42,991 bases of DNA. It comes from Acidimicrobiaceae bacterium. GTDB lineage: Bacteria; Actinomycetota; Acidimicrobiia; Acidimicrobiales; RAAP-2. The notes below the pieces were generated by a model. That model ran no database searches. It had not been told where the DNA came from and saw nothing but the letters and a program-made list of their open reading frames with translations. Positions 18,044-26,316 of the stretch are shown here, one piece after another. The stretch lies in the NCBI GenBank assembly GCA_003170315.1, contig PNAH01000008.1:7332-50322 (forward strand), written 5' to 3'. Position 1 is the stretch's first letter, and each line of letters starts with the position of its first letter. A program made the translations under genes and the position numbers.

Positions 18044-18598
18044 GTGGCCTCGGCCTACCTCGTTCCCGTCGCTCGACTGTTGCGCGACGTACCCTCGCGC
18101 GCCGAGGTCGCCTTCGAAGCGCTCTTCGACGAACCTCACGAGTTCCCCCCGCGCAGACCGGCCGAGACCGACGTCTTTCCCGAGGCGACCGTGCGCCTGC
18201 AGCTGCGCCTGGAGAGCTTCAACGGGGGACTGCGCGCCCGGGGCCAGGTCGAGGCGCCGTGGCACGGCGTCTGTCGGCGCTGTTCGACGCCGGTCTTGGG
18301 TATGAGCAGTGTCAGCGTGAACGAACGATTCGTCCACGATCGTCAGGTCGGCGACGACGAGGTCTATCTGATCGAGGACGACTTCATCGATCTGGCCCCG
18401 CTGGTGCACGACGCGATCTTCTTGGATCTGCCGCTCGCGCCGCTCTGTCGAGAGGACTGCAAGGGGCTCTGCCCGTTCTGCGGCATCGACCGCAACGAGG
18501 CGACCTGTGAGTGCCAGGCGCCACTCGATTCGCGCTGGGCTACACTGGACGGACTCCGATTCACGGACCTAGAGGCCGGCGAATCCAAAGAAGTGTGA
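18044..18598 (+). CDS. DUF177 (YceD) family protein
   Basis: A 184-residue protein with the two cysteine pairs of the family: CRRC (HGVCRRCSTPV) in the middle, and C..DCKGLCPFCG then CEC in the C-terminal third, likely a metal-binding knuckle. DUF177 proteins almost always precede rpmF, as here, and have been linked to 23S rRNA and L32 accumulation. The GTG at 18044 is the start, 3 nt after the upstream stop. The C-terminus (LDSRWATLDGL) is the typical end of the family. Confidence 0.92.
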   Translation: MASAYLVPVARLLRDVPSRAEVAFEALFDEPHEFPPRRPAETDVFPEATVRLQLRLESFNGGLRARGQVEAPWHGVCRRCSTPVLGMSSVSVNERFVHDRQVGDDEVYLIEDDFIDLAPLVHDAIFLDLPLAPLCREDCKGLCPFCGIDRNEATCECQAPLDSRWATLDGLRFTDLEAGESKEV

Positions 18599-18631
18599 CG
18601 GGCCCGCCCGTGTATCCGAAAGAGAAGAACG

Positions 18632-18811
18632 ATGGCCGTCCCGAAGCGCAAGACCAGCAAAGCCAAGACCCGCAGCCGCCGTGCGGCCAACTGGACCCTG
18701 GATCGCCCGGCGCGCAGCGTCTGCCCGCAGTGCGCGACGTCGAAATTGCCGCACGTCGTGTGCCCCAACTGTGGCTGGTACAAGAATCGTGTTGCCGTAG
18801 AGGTCAACTAA
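18632..18811 (+). CDS. rpmF: Ribosomal protein L32, zinc-binding form
   Basis: A 59-residue protein starting at ATG 18632. It begins MAVPKRKTSKAKTRSRRA and carries CPQC (31-34) and CPNC (44-47), the zinc-binding (C+) form. A purine-rich AAAGAGAAG precedes the start. It follows DUF177 and precedes plsX by one base, a classic order. Confidence 0.96.
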   Translation: MAVPKRKTSKAKTRSRRAANWTLDRPARSVCPQCATSKLPHVVCPNCGWYKNRVAVEVN

Positions 18812-18812
18812 G

Positions 18813-19796
18813 TTGACCCTGCCCATCGCTCTGGACGCGATGGGTGGCGACTTCGCTCCCAAGGAGATCATCGCCGGGGCCCGTAACGCCGCCGACGAGC
18901 TGGGACTGTCGGTCATCCTGGTCGGCGTGCCCGATCAACTCGGCGACCCCCTGGGACTCGAGGTCTTTCCCTGTACCGAGGTCATCGCCATGGACGACGA
19001 CCCGGCCGCCAGCGTGCGAAAGAAGAAGGACTCCTCGCTGGTGCGCGCGGCCGAACTGGTGCGCGACGGCAAGGCCTGCGCGATGGTCTCGGCCGGCAAT
19101 ACCGGCGCCACCATGGCCTCGGCGCTGCTTCGCATGGGCCGACTGCCCGGCGTGGTGCGACCCTGCATCGCCACGCCGATACCGAATCCCGGTCACACGC
19201 CGATGGTGCTGGTCGACGCCGGCGCGAACTCCGAGTGCACGCCCGAGATGCTGGTGCAGTTCGCCCTCATGGCCAGTACCTTCGTCACGGCCCGCTACAA
19301 CGTCGATCATCCGCGCGTCGGTCTGTTGTCGATCGGAGAAGAGTCGACCAAGGGAACACCACTGGTCAAAGAGACGCACCAACTTCTGGCCGCGCTCGAG
19401 GGACTCAACTTCGTCGGCAACGTCGAGGGCCGCGACCTGGTGCCCGCGCCGGTGGACGTGGTCGTCACCGACGGCTTCACCGGCAACGTGGCCCTCAAGA
19501 CCCTCGAGGGCGCGCTCAAGTTCATTTTCGCCACGGTCCTCTCGGCCGTCGACACCAACGACGAGACCCGCGCGGCCGGTGACGTGTTATTCGAGTACCT
19601 GATGCCCTTGGCCGCCGAGTTGACCCCCGAAAATCAGGGCGGGGCCATGCTCCTCGGCCTCGACGGCATCTGCGTGATCTCCCACGGGTCCTCCAACGCC
19701 ACCGCCATCAAGAACGCCTTGCGCGTCGCTGCAGAGATGGACGCCGCCCATGTCGTCGAGAAACTGCGTCTCGCCATCCGACCTGATCAAAGTTGA
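18813..19796 (+). CDS. plsX: Phosphate acyltransferase PlsX
   Basis: A 327-residue enzyme that makes acyl-phosphate from acyl-ACP for the first step of phospholipid synthesis (used by PlsY). It begins with the PlsX signature LPIALDAMGGDFAPKEI and has MVSAGNTGATMASALL and the C-terminal DGICVISHGSSNATAIKNAL. The start is a TTG at 18813, one base after the rpmF stop; no ATG or GTG fits the conserved N-terminus. plsY is not in the window. Confidence 0.96.
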   Translation: MTLPIALDAMGGDFAPKEIIAGARNAADELGLSVILVGVPDQLGDPLGLEVFPCTEVIAMDDDPAASVRKKKDSSLVRAAELVRDGKACAMVSAGNTGATMASALLRMGRLPGVVRPCIATPIPNPGHTPMVLVDAGANSECTPEMLVQFALMASTFVTARYNVDHPRVGLLSIGEESTKGTPLVKETHQLLAALEGLNFVGNVEGRDLVPAPVDVVVTDGFTGNVALKTLEGALKFIFATVLSAVDTNDETRAAGDVLFEYLMPLAAELTPENQGGAMLLGLDGICVISHGSSNATAIKNALRVAAEMDAAHVVEKLRLAIRPDQS

Positions 19797-19825
19797 TTTT
19801 CGGGACCACATCCCCGGCCGTTCGG

Positions 19826-19831
19826 TAAACT
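19826..19831 (+). promoter_or_regulatory. Possible -10 element (TAAACT) of acpP
   Basis: TAAACT lies 27 nt before the acpP ATG, leaving room for a short leader with an AAGGGAG ribosome site. No good -35 is seen. The same hexamer precedes rpsP and rplS. Confidence 0.35.
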
Positions 19832-19858
19832 CGAACAGTAGCAATAAGGGAGTGGACA

Positions 19859-20146
19859 ATGGCAGACGCTGAAAATCCATCAACACTGGATCGGGCCACC
19901 ATTTTGGCCATCGTCCGTGATCAACTCGCCGAAATCCTGGAGAAGAGTCCCGACGAGATCGCCGACGACGTGCCCTTCACCGACTTGGGCGCCGACTCAC
20001 TGGCCCTGATCGAACTGATCGAGGCCCTCGAAGAGGCCCTTTCCAAATACTCGGCCGGTTTTCACATCGACGACGAGGACCTCGAAGGTCTCCTGAGCGT
20101 CCGCGACGCGGTCAATTACGTCGCCGACAAGCTGCAGGTGACCTAA
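19859..20146 (+). CDS. acpP: Acyl carrier protein
   Basis: A 95-residue acidic carrier of growing acyl chains. The phosphopantetheine attachment motif LGADSLALIEL puts the modified serine at residue 47. It is longer than the usual 77-80 residues: about nine extra residues at the N-terminus (ADAENPSTL) and a slightly longer loop after helix II (SKYSAGFHID). AAGGGAG precedes the ATG. rnc begins 8 nt after the stop, as in many bacteria. Confidence 0.95.
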   Translation: MADAENPSTLDRATILAIVRDQLAEILEKSPDEIADDVPFTDLGADSLALIELIEALEEALSKYSAGFHIDDEDLEGLLSVRDAVNYVADKLQVT

Positions 20147-20154
20147 CGAGGCAC

Positions 20155-20841
20155 GTGAGTTTGTTGCAGTCACCACTTGAATCCCTTGCCGAGCGCGTGG
20201 GACTCGCGCGCGCCAGTGAGGTGCTGGCCGTCGCGATGACCCACTCGAGCTACGCCGCCGAACACGAGTGCGAGTCCAACGAACGATTGGAATTTCTCGG
20301 TGACGCCGTGGTCGACCTCGCGGTCGCCGACCTCATCGTCACGGCCTATCCGGAATTGAACGAGGGATCCGGTTCGCTGGTGCGCTCACGCGTGGTGAAT
20401 GAATCGTCCCTGGCCGAGGCCGCGACGCACTTGGATCTGGCCAGCGCGATGCGCATCGGTCGCGGGGTGAAGAAGGAACACGGACTCGAACGCCCCTCCT
20501 TGCTCGCCGACGCTTACGAGGCCCTGGTCGCCGCGATCTACCTGGAGCAGGGTTATGACGCGGCGAAGTCCTTCGTCCACGAGACGCTCGGTGAGGCCGT
20601 GGCCGACGCGGCGTCGCGCCCCGGCGACAGCGATCCCAAGACGCGGCTTCGACAGTGGTCCGAGGCCAACGGCCTCGGCACGCCGGATTACGACGTCACC
20701 TCGTCCGGTCCGAGCCACGACGCCACCTACAGCGCGGTCGTGCGCATCGCGCGACGAGCAATGGGCGCCGGTGAAGGACGCTCGAAGAAGAGCGCCGAGG
20801 CGCGCGCCGCCGAGGACGCCTGGGGGAGGCGCGATGCCTGA
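20155..20841 (+). CDS. rnc: Ribonuclease III
   Basis: A 228-residue double-strand-specific RNase that processes rRNA precursors and structured mRNAs. The catalytic signature NERLEFLGDAV (42-52) includes Glu43, Glu46 and Asp50, and the second metal site is Asp119/Glu122 in LADAYEALVAA. The C-terminal dsRNA-binding domain runs from ~158 (SDPKTRLRQWSEANG) to the end. It starts at GTG 20155 and overlaps mutM by 8 nt. Confidence 0.97.
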   Translation: MSLLQSPLESLAERVGLARASEVLAVAMTHSSYAAEHECESNERLEFLGDAVVDLAVADLIVTAYPELNEGSGSLVRSRVVNESSLAEAATHLDLASAMRIGRGVKKEHGLERPSLLADAYEALVAAIYLEQGYDAAKSFVHETLGEAVADAASRPGDSDPKTRLRQWSEANGLGTPDYDVTSSGPSHDATYSAVVRIARRAMGAGEGRSKKSAEARAAEDAWGRRDA

Positions 20842-21736
20842 GCTTCCCGAAGTCGAAACGGTGCGCGCGTCGCTGGCGCGCGACCTGGTCGGCAAGAAGG
20901 TCAAGTCCGTTTCGGTCACCAACGGGCGACTGGTGCGTCGTCACAAGACGGCGAAGGACTTTCGCGCCATGATCGAGGGCCATTCGATTCGCAGCGCGCA
21001 GCGCCTGGGCAAGAATCTCGTCTTCGCCCTAGAAAACGGCACGCACCTCGTCGTCCACCTGGGTATGAGCGGCCAGCTCTTGCGCGCCAAGGGTCCCAAG
21101 GACCCGAAGCCCAAGCACACCCACGTCACCTTCACGTTCGCCCAGGGCGGCGAGCTCCGCTACGTCGACCCGCGAACCTTCGGCGAGCTCTATATCTCGA
21201 CGCCCCCCGCCGAGGGCGTGGTCGTGGAGATCTCGAAGTTCGCGCGCCTCTCGATCGGCGGCGACGGATTGGCCCTGCGAAAGGTGGTGCCGGAACTGGC
21301 GCACCTCGGGATCGATCCCTTCGAGGACCAGATCGGCTGGGACCGCTTCGCGGCGATCCTGCGCAGCCGCTCGACGTCGCTCAAGGTCGTCCTCACCGAC
21401 CAGGACATCCTGGCCGGCATCGGCAACATCTACGCCGACGAGATCCTGTTCGCCGCGGGGCTGCGCTTCGACCGCGAGTCCGAATCGCTCTCGACGATCG
21501 AGATTCGCCGACTCCACCGCGCCATATCCGAGACCCTGACCGAGGCGATCAAGCACGGCGGCTCGACGCTGGACGACGAGCAGTTCGTCGACCCCGACGG
21601 CGTGCCCGGCTCGTACCAACAGTTCCATCAGGTCTACAACCGAGAGGGTCAGCCCTGCTTCCAGTGCCGTCAACCCATCGAGCGAGAAACGGTTCGCGGG
21701 CGCTCCACGTTCTACTGCGCGAAATGCCAGTCCTAA
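20834..21736 (+). CDS. mutM: Formamidopyrimidine-DNA glycosylase (Fpg)
   Basis: A 300-residue base-excision repair enzyme removing 8-oxoguanine and formamidopyrimidines and nicking the abasic site. The start is ATG 20834, giving the obligatory MPELPEVE terminus where Pro2 is the catalytic nucleophile and Glu3 the acid; a much longer open frame upstream is noise overlapping rnc. GGGGGAGG lies upstream. The helix-two-turn-helix region (LAGIGNIYADEILF) and the C-terminal zinc finger (CFQC and CAKC) are intact. Confidence 0.97.
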   Translation: MPELPEVETVRASLARDLVGKKVKSVSVTNGRLVRRHKTAKDFRAMIEGHSIRSAQRLGKNLVFALENGTHLVVHLGMSGQLLRAKGPKDPKPKHTHVTFTFAQGGELRYVDPRTFGELYISTPPAEGVVVEISKFARLSIGGDGLALRKVVPELAHLGIDPFEDQIGWDRFAAILRSRSTSLKVVLTDQDILAGIGNIYADEILFAAGLRFDRESESLSTIEIRRLHRAISETLTEAIKHGGSTLDDEQFVDPDGVPGSYQQFHQVYNREGQPCFQCRQPIERETVRGRSTFYCAKCQS

Positions 21737-21762
21737 CCACCGGCGTCACGCTCGAAGGTTGG

Positions 21763-21768
21763 TAGCGT
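21763..21768 (+). promoter_or_regulatory. -10 element (TAGCGT), leaderless smc start
   Basis: TAGCGT ends 6 nt before GTG 21775 in the 38-bp mutM/smc gap. No ribosome site is present. Confidence 0.45.
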
Positions 21769-21774
21769 TCTTGC

Positions 21775-24700
21775 GTGTTTCTTAAGCGATTGACCATGAA
21801 GGGCTTCAAGTCCTTCGCCGACAACACCGTGCTCGAGTTCGAGACCGGGGTGACGGCGGTAGTCGGTCCCAACGGTTCGGGCAAATCCAACGTCGTCGAC
21901 GCCGTGACCTGGGTGTTAGGCGCCCAGAGCACGAGGGCCCTGCGCAGTTCGAAGATGGACGACGTCATCTTCATGGGCACGGCGAATCGCCCGGCGCTCG
22001 GCCGGGCTGAAGTGGCACTCACCCTGGACAACTCCTCGGGCAAGCTGCCCATCGACGGGGCCGAGGTCACGATTTCGCGCACGCTCTTTCGCAGCGGCGA
22101 CTCCGAGTACGCCATCAACGGCACGACCTGTCGACTGCTCGACGTGCAAGAACTGCTGAGCGACTCCGGTGTCGGACGCCAACAGCACATGATCATCGGC
22201 CAGGGCCAGCTGGACGCGATTCTGAACTCCTCGTCAGAGAATCGTCGCGCGGTCATCGAAGAGGCCGCCGGCGTCTTGAAGCACCGACGTCGTAAGGAGC
22301 GCGCCGAACGACGACTCGCGGCGACCCAGGAGAACATCGAGCGCCTCGGCGACCTCGTGCGAGAGGTTCGTCGTCAGATGCGCCCACTCGAGCGCCAAGC
22401 GGTATCGGCGCGAAGCTACACCGACGTCGAGTCCGACCTCCGCTCAGCGAGACGCGCGCTCTTTTCCACTCGCCTCCACGGCTTCGAGCGTCGTCGGACG
22501 ATCATCGAAGGTGAGCTGGTCGGTTCGAGCGCGCGCGAACGTGAACTGCGCCTCGAGCTGGTGACGCTCGACGCGCAGGCCTCCAGCGCGGCCGCCGAGA
22601 TGGCCAGTCGCCGCGAAGAGATGCTGGCCTCGGCGCTCGGGACCCTTCAGGGACTGGCCGAACGAGCCCGCGGCACCGCGTCGGTCATCCAGGAGCGTGA
22701 ACGATCACTACGTCAAGCGCTGATCGCCTCGGCCGACGAGAACGTGATCGCCACTCTCGAAGCGGACGCCGCCAAGCTCACCACCGACCTCCAGAGCGTC
22801 GACGACGAGAATCTCGCGTTGAACGTCCTGCGCGAAGCGGTAGCCGTCGCCCAAGAGGAACTGGACGCGGCCCAGAACACCTTCGACGAGACGTGGGGAT
22901 CGGGTTCGAGCGAAGTCGACGAAGCGGCCCTGGTCGCGGCGCGACAACGCATCGCGCTCTTGGAACGTTCCTTGAATTCACTGCGCGAGAGCGAGCGTCG
23001 CGCTACGACCCGTCTCGGTGACGCTCGCTCGCGACTCACGCAGAGCACCTCGGAACACGAAATGGTTCGACACACCCTCGACGAGGCGCGGCTCCATCTG
23101 GAGAGTGCGCGACAGGAACGATCGGAGGCCCAGCGCGCGGCCGACGAAGCCGAAGTGGATCGGTCCTCGTGCGACGAAGAACTTCGCGGGGCGACCGACT
23201 GGGCCGCGCGCACCGAGGCGCACGCCGAGGCGTTGGCCCGGGCCCTCGACGAGCTCTCCGGCGCCGGTGGTCGCGCCATCATCGGTGACCTCGAGGGCGT
23301 CCTCGGGGCGTTTCTCGATCTCATCGAGATCGAAACCGGTTGGGAGCGAGCCGTGGAATCGGCCGCGGGGGCCTCGGTCGGGGCGATGGTCGTCGACGGA
23401 CGACGTTCGGCACGAGCCGCGCTGGAAGCCCTCCGTCGCGAACAGGGAGCGGGACTCATCCTGGCGGTCGCCGAGGGTAACGTCGCCGCGCCGGCGACGC
23501 CCAAGGGTTGTGAGGCGTTGCGTCCACTGGTGGGCGCACGTCGCAAGGCGCCGGCGCACGTGACGCGGGTGCTCGACGCCCTGTTCTCGCGCGCCTTCAT
23601 CGCCAGTGACTGGGAGTCGGGCATGGACGTGGCGCTCGCCAACCCCGATTTGATCATCGTGACGCGCGACGGTGATCGCTTCGCGTCCTCCGGTTGGCGA
23701 ATCGCGTCGGGTCGCTCGGTGGTGACCCGCGCCACCGTGGAAGAGTCACAGTTGGCCGCGCGCGACGCGATCGACGCCGTCACACCGGTGCGGGATCGAC
23801 GAAAGAGCGCCGACGTCGCGGCCGTTGACGCGCGTCAACTGTTGAACCGCGCCACGTCGCGCGAGGCGCAGACCCACGCCGAGTTCGAACGACTCGAGGG
23901 CGAAGAGAGCCGACTCGGTGGCCTCATCGATCAACTCACCACCACCGAAGAGACGCTGAGTGACGACCTCGGCGAACTGACCGAACAGATCGTCACCAAC
24001 GACGACGAGCTTTGGAACCTGCGAGAACAACTGCCCGCGCTCGAAGAGGCGGTCGCCGTGGCGGGCGAGCGAGAAGCGCGCGTCGCCGAGGCGCTGCGAG
24101 GACTCGAGGCGTTGCGCCAGCGAGTTAACGAGGAGGCCACCGCGCTTTCTCGCCGCGAGGCGGAGTTCTCCGAGCGGCGCCGACTCTTGGAGCAGCGCCG
24201 GGGCGAGATCGAGCTGCGATTGGAAGGTCGTTCCAGTGAGCGCGCCGAAGCGGCCGGCCGGCGTGAATCGCTGGAGTTCGATCTCCAGGTCCTCGACCGG
24301 CTCTCCCGGCTCGTCGAACGAAGCGCCGATGAGATTCGTAGGTCCCAAGAGTCGATGGACTCGACCTACCGCGAACAGTTGGAGGCCACGCGCGCCGGGG
24401 CCGAACGACTCGAAGTGGTGCGGCGCGAGCGCAAAGAGGCCGAATCAAAGCTGACCGAGTTGGGCGAGACCGTGCGTCACAGCGAGATCGAACAGGCCGA
24501 GTTGGTGGTGAAGATCGCCAACCTGAATGAACTCATTCGACACGACCTCGGGATCGAGCCGTCCGATCTCGGCGAGGTGGCGCACCCGGTACTGCCCGAA
24601 GGCGTGACCCTCGAAGGACGCGTCGCCGAACTGGAAGCTCGCATCACCTCGCTCGGTCCGATCAATCCGCTGGCCCTGGATGAACTGGCGTCGCTCGAGG

Positions 24701-25266
24701 AGCGCTACAAGGACCTCGACGCCCAGGTGAGCGACGTGCGTCACGCGCGCCGCGAGATCCAAGAAGTGATCAACGCCCTCGACCAAGAGATCATGGAGAC
24801 GTTCTCCAGCGCGGTCGCCGACGTCAACGAACACTTCTCGGCGCTCATCGCCATGCTCTTTCCCGGCGGACAGGGCCGTCTCATCTTGACCGAGCCCGAC
24901 GATCCGCTCAACACCGGGGTGGAGATCGAAGTGCGACCGCTGGGCCGCAACGTCCGACGCCTTTCGTTGCTGTCTGGCGGAGAGCGATCGATGGCGGCGC
25001 TGGCCTTCCTCTTCGCCGTCTTTCGCTCGCGCCCGTCGCCGTTCTACATGATGGACGAGGTCGAGGCCGCACTCGACGACGTGAACCTGCAGCGCTTCCT
25101 CAGCCTGGTCAATGAGTTCCGTGACGAGGCGCAGCTCTTGATCGTGACCCACCAGAAGCGAACCATGGAAGCCGCCGACGCCCTCTACGGCGTGACGATG
25201 GGACCGGGCGCTTCGTCCAAGGTGATCAGCCAACGCGCCCAGCGGCGAGAGGTTGAATCGGCGTGA
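21775..25266 (+). CDS. smc: Chromosome partition protein SMC
   Basis: A 1163-residue condensin ATPase that organises the chromosome, with ScpA/ScpB encoded elsewhere. Walker A GPNGSGKSN is at 31-39. Long coiled coils follow at ~165-490 and ~660-990, separated by a hinge at about 495-650 (GDLEGVLGAFLDLIEIETGWE, then GASVGAMVVDG). The C-terminal head carries the signature LSGGE at 1066-1070 and Walker B MMDEVEAALDD with Asp1094/Glu1095. The start is GTG 21775. Its stop overlaps the ftsY start (GTGA). Confidence 0.97.
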   Translation: MFLKRLTMKGFKSFADNTVLEFETGVTAVVGPNGSGKSNVVDAVTWVLGAQSTRALRSSKMDDVIFMGTANRPALGRAEVALTLDNSSGKLPIDGAEVTISRTLFRSGDSEYAINGTTCRLLDVQELLSDSGVGRQQHMIIGQGQLDAILNSSSENRRAVIEEAAGVLKHRRRKERAERRLAATQENIERLGDLVREVRRQMRPLERQAVSARSYTDVESDLRSARRALFSTRLHGFERRRTIIEGELVGSSARERELRLELVTLDAQASSAAAEMASRREEMLASALGTLQGLAERARGTASVIQERERSLRQALIASADENVIATLEADAAKLTTDLQSVDDENLALNVLREAVAVAQEELDAAQNTFDETWGSGSSEVDEAALVAARQRIALLERSLNSLRESERRATTRLGDARSRLTQSTSEHEMVRHTLDEARLHLESARQERSEAQRAADEAEVDRSSCDEELRGATDWAARTEAHAEALARALDELSGAGGRAIIGDLEGVLGAFLDLIEIETGWERAVESAAGASVGAMVVDGRRSARAALEALRREQGAGLILAVAEGNVAAPATPKGCEALRPLVGARRKAPAHVTRVLDALFSRAFIASDWESGMDVALANPDLIIVTRDGDRFASSGWRIASGRSVVTRATVEESQLAARDAIDAVTPVRDRRKSADVAAVDARQLLNRATSREAQTHAEFERLEGEESRLGGLIDQLTTTEETLSDDLGELTEQIVTNDDELWNLREQLPALEEAVAVAGEREARVAEALRGLEALRQRVNEEATALSRREAEFSERRRLLEQRRGEIELRLEGRSSERAEAAGRRESLEFDLQVLDRLSRLVERSADEIRRSQESMDSTYREQLEATRAGAERLEVVRRERKEAESKLTELGETVRHSEIEQAELVVKIANLNELIRHDLGIEPSDLGEVAHPVLPEGVTLEGRVAELEARITSLGPINPLALDELASLEERYKDLDAQVSDVRHARREIQEVINALDQEIMETFSSAVADVNEHFSALIAMLFPGGQGRLILTEPDDPLNTGVEIEVRPLGRNVRRLSLLSGGERSMAALAFLFAVFRSRPSPFYMMDEVEAALDDVNLQRFLSLVNEFRDEAQLLIVTHQKRTMEAADALYGVTMGPGASSKVISQRAQRREVESA

Positions 25267-26300
25267 TCCTCGTCATCATCGTTGTCGCGGTCGTGCTCGT
25301 CGTGGGAATCGGCTGGGTGGTGGTGCGTCGTCGTCGCGGACGCGTCGCGATTGCGTCGCCGCGCGCGGCGATGCCGACGGTGCTGGTCACCGAGCTGGCC
25401 GAACGGCCGTCGTTGGACGGGCCGTCACTCGCGCAACGACTGGGATCATCGCGCAGCGTCTTCGATCGAGTCCGTTCCCTCTCGAGCGTTGGCGCCCTGA
25501 GCGACGAGCAGTTGGACATCGTCGAGGAGGTGTTGTTGCGCAGTGACGTCGGCGTCGCGACGACCACGATGATCCTCGACAACCTTCGAGAATACGGGGC
25601 ACCCGACGGGGTCGCGAACGCAGTGCGCGCGTCGTTGCTCGATTCGTTGACGGCGGAGCGATCGGTCACGACGACGGCGCAGAGTGGTCGCGTGCCGGTC
25701 TGGCTCTTCGTGGGGGTGAACGGCGTGGGCAAGACCACGACGATCGGCAAACTGGCGAAGCGCCAGATCGACGCCGGTCGCAGCGTCATGCTGGCCGCCG
25801 GCGATACGTTCCGCGCGGCCGCGGCCGACCAACTCGAGCAGTGGGCCACCAGAACCGGGGCCGATATCGTGCGCGCGTCCGAAGGCGCGGATCCCGGTTC
25901 GGTGGTGCACGACGCGCTCGGTCGAGCCGCCGCGAGGGGAGTGGACATGGTCCTGGCCGACACCGCCGGACGACGCTCGAACAGCACGAACTTGCTGGAT
26001 GAACTGAGCAAGGTCCGACGCGTGGCCGACCGCGAACCCGGTCAGGTGGTGGAGACCTTCATGGTGCTCGACGCCACGACCGGCCAGAACGCCTTGAGCC
26101 AGGCGCGTGAGTTCCTCGCCGCGGCCGACGTCACGGGAATCGTGCTCACCAAACTGGACGGCACGGCGCGCGGGGGGATCGTCGTCGCCATCGAGCGCGA
26201 CCTTGGAATTCCCGTCAAGTTCGTCGGCGTGGGCGAAGGCGTCGAGGACTTGATCGCCTTCGAACCGGGGGCCTTCGTCGATTCACTGCTCGACGCCTGA
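25263..26300 (+). CDS. ftsY: Signal recognition particle receptor FtsY
   Basis: A 345-residue SRP-type GTPase that docks ribosome-SRP complexes at the membrane. The N-terminus is a single hydrophobic helix (residues ~2-20, ILVIIVVAVVLVV core) followed by RRRRGR, so it is membrane-anchored directly and lacks the long acidic A domain of E. coli FtsY. The GTPase motifs are GVNGVGKTTT (151-160), DTFRAAAADQLEQW, DTAGRR and TKLDGTARGG. The GTG start overlaps smc by 4 nt. ffh follows after 16 nt. Confidence 0.96.
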   Translation: MILVIIVVAVVLVVGIGWVVVRRRRGRVAIASPRAAMPTVLVTELAERPSLDGPSLAQRLGSSRSVFDRVRSLSSVGALSDEQLDIVEEVLLRSDVGVATTTMILDNLREYGAPDGVANAVRASLLDSLTAERSVTTTAQSGRVPVWLFVGVNGVGKTTTIGKLAKRQIDAGRSVMLAAGDTFRAAAADQLEQWATRTGADIVRASEGADPGSVVHDALGRAAARGVDMVLADTAGRRSNSTNLLDELSKVRRVADREPGQVVETFMVLDATTGQNALSQAREFLAAADVTGIVLTKLDGTARGGIVVAIERDLGIPVKFVGVGEGVEDLIAFEPGAFVDSLLDA

Positions 26301-26303
26301 CGG

Positions 26304-26309
26304 TAAGTT
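26304..26309 (+). promoter_or_regulatory. -10 element (TAAGTT), leaderless ffh start
   Basis: TAAGTT ends 7 nt before ATG 26317, inside the 16-bp ftsY/ffh gap, with no Shine-Dalgarno site. Confidence 0.4.
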
Positions 26310-26316
26310 AAGCCCC

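Noticed and set aside
17330..18409. 359-residue open frame opposite the sepIVA-like and DUF177 genes
   Set aside because: A shadow of clearly assigned genes, with Leu/Gly/Gln-rich antisense composition.
20555..20833. 93-residue N-terminal extension of MutM
   Set aside because: MutM needs Pro2 at the terminus; the start at 20834 gives it and has a ribosome site. The extension is an out-of-frame reading of rnc.
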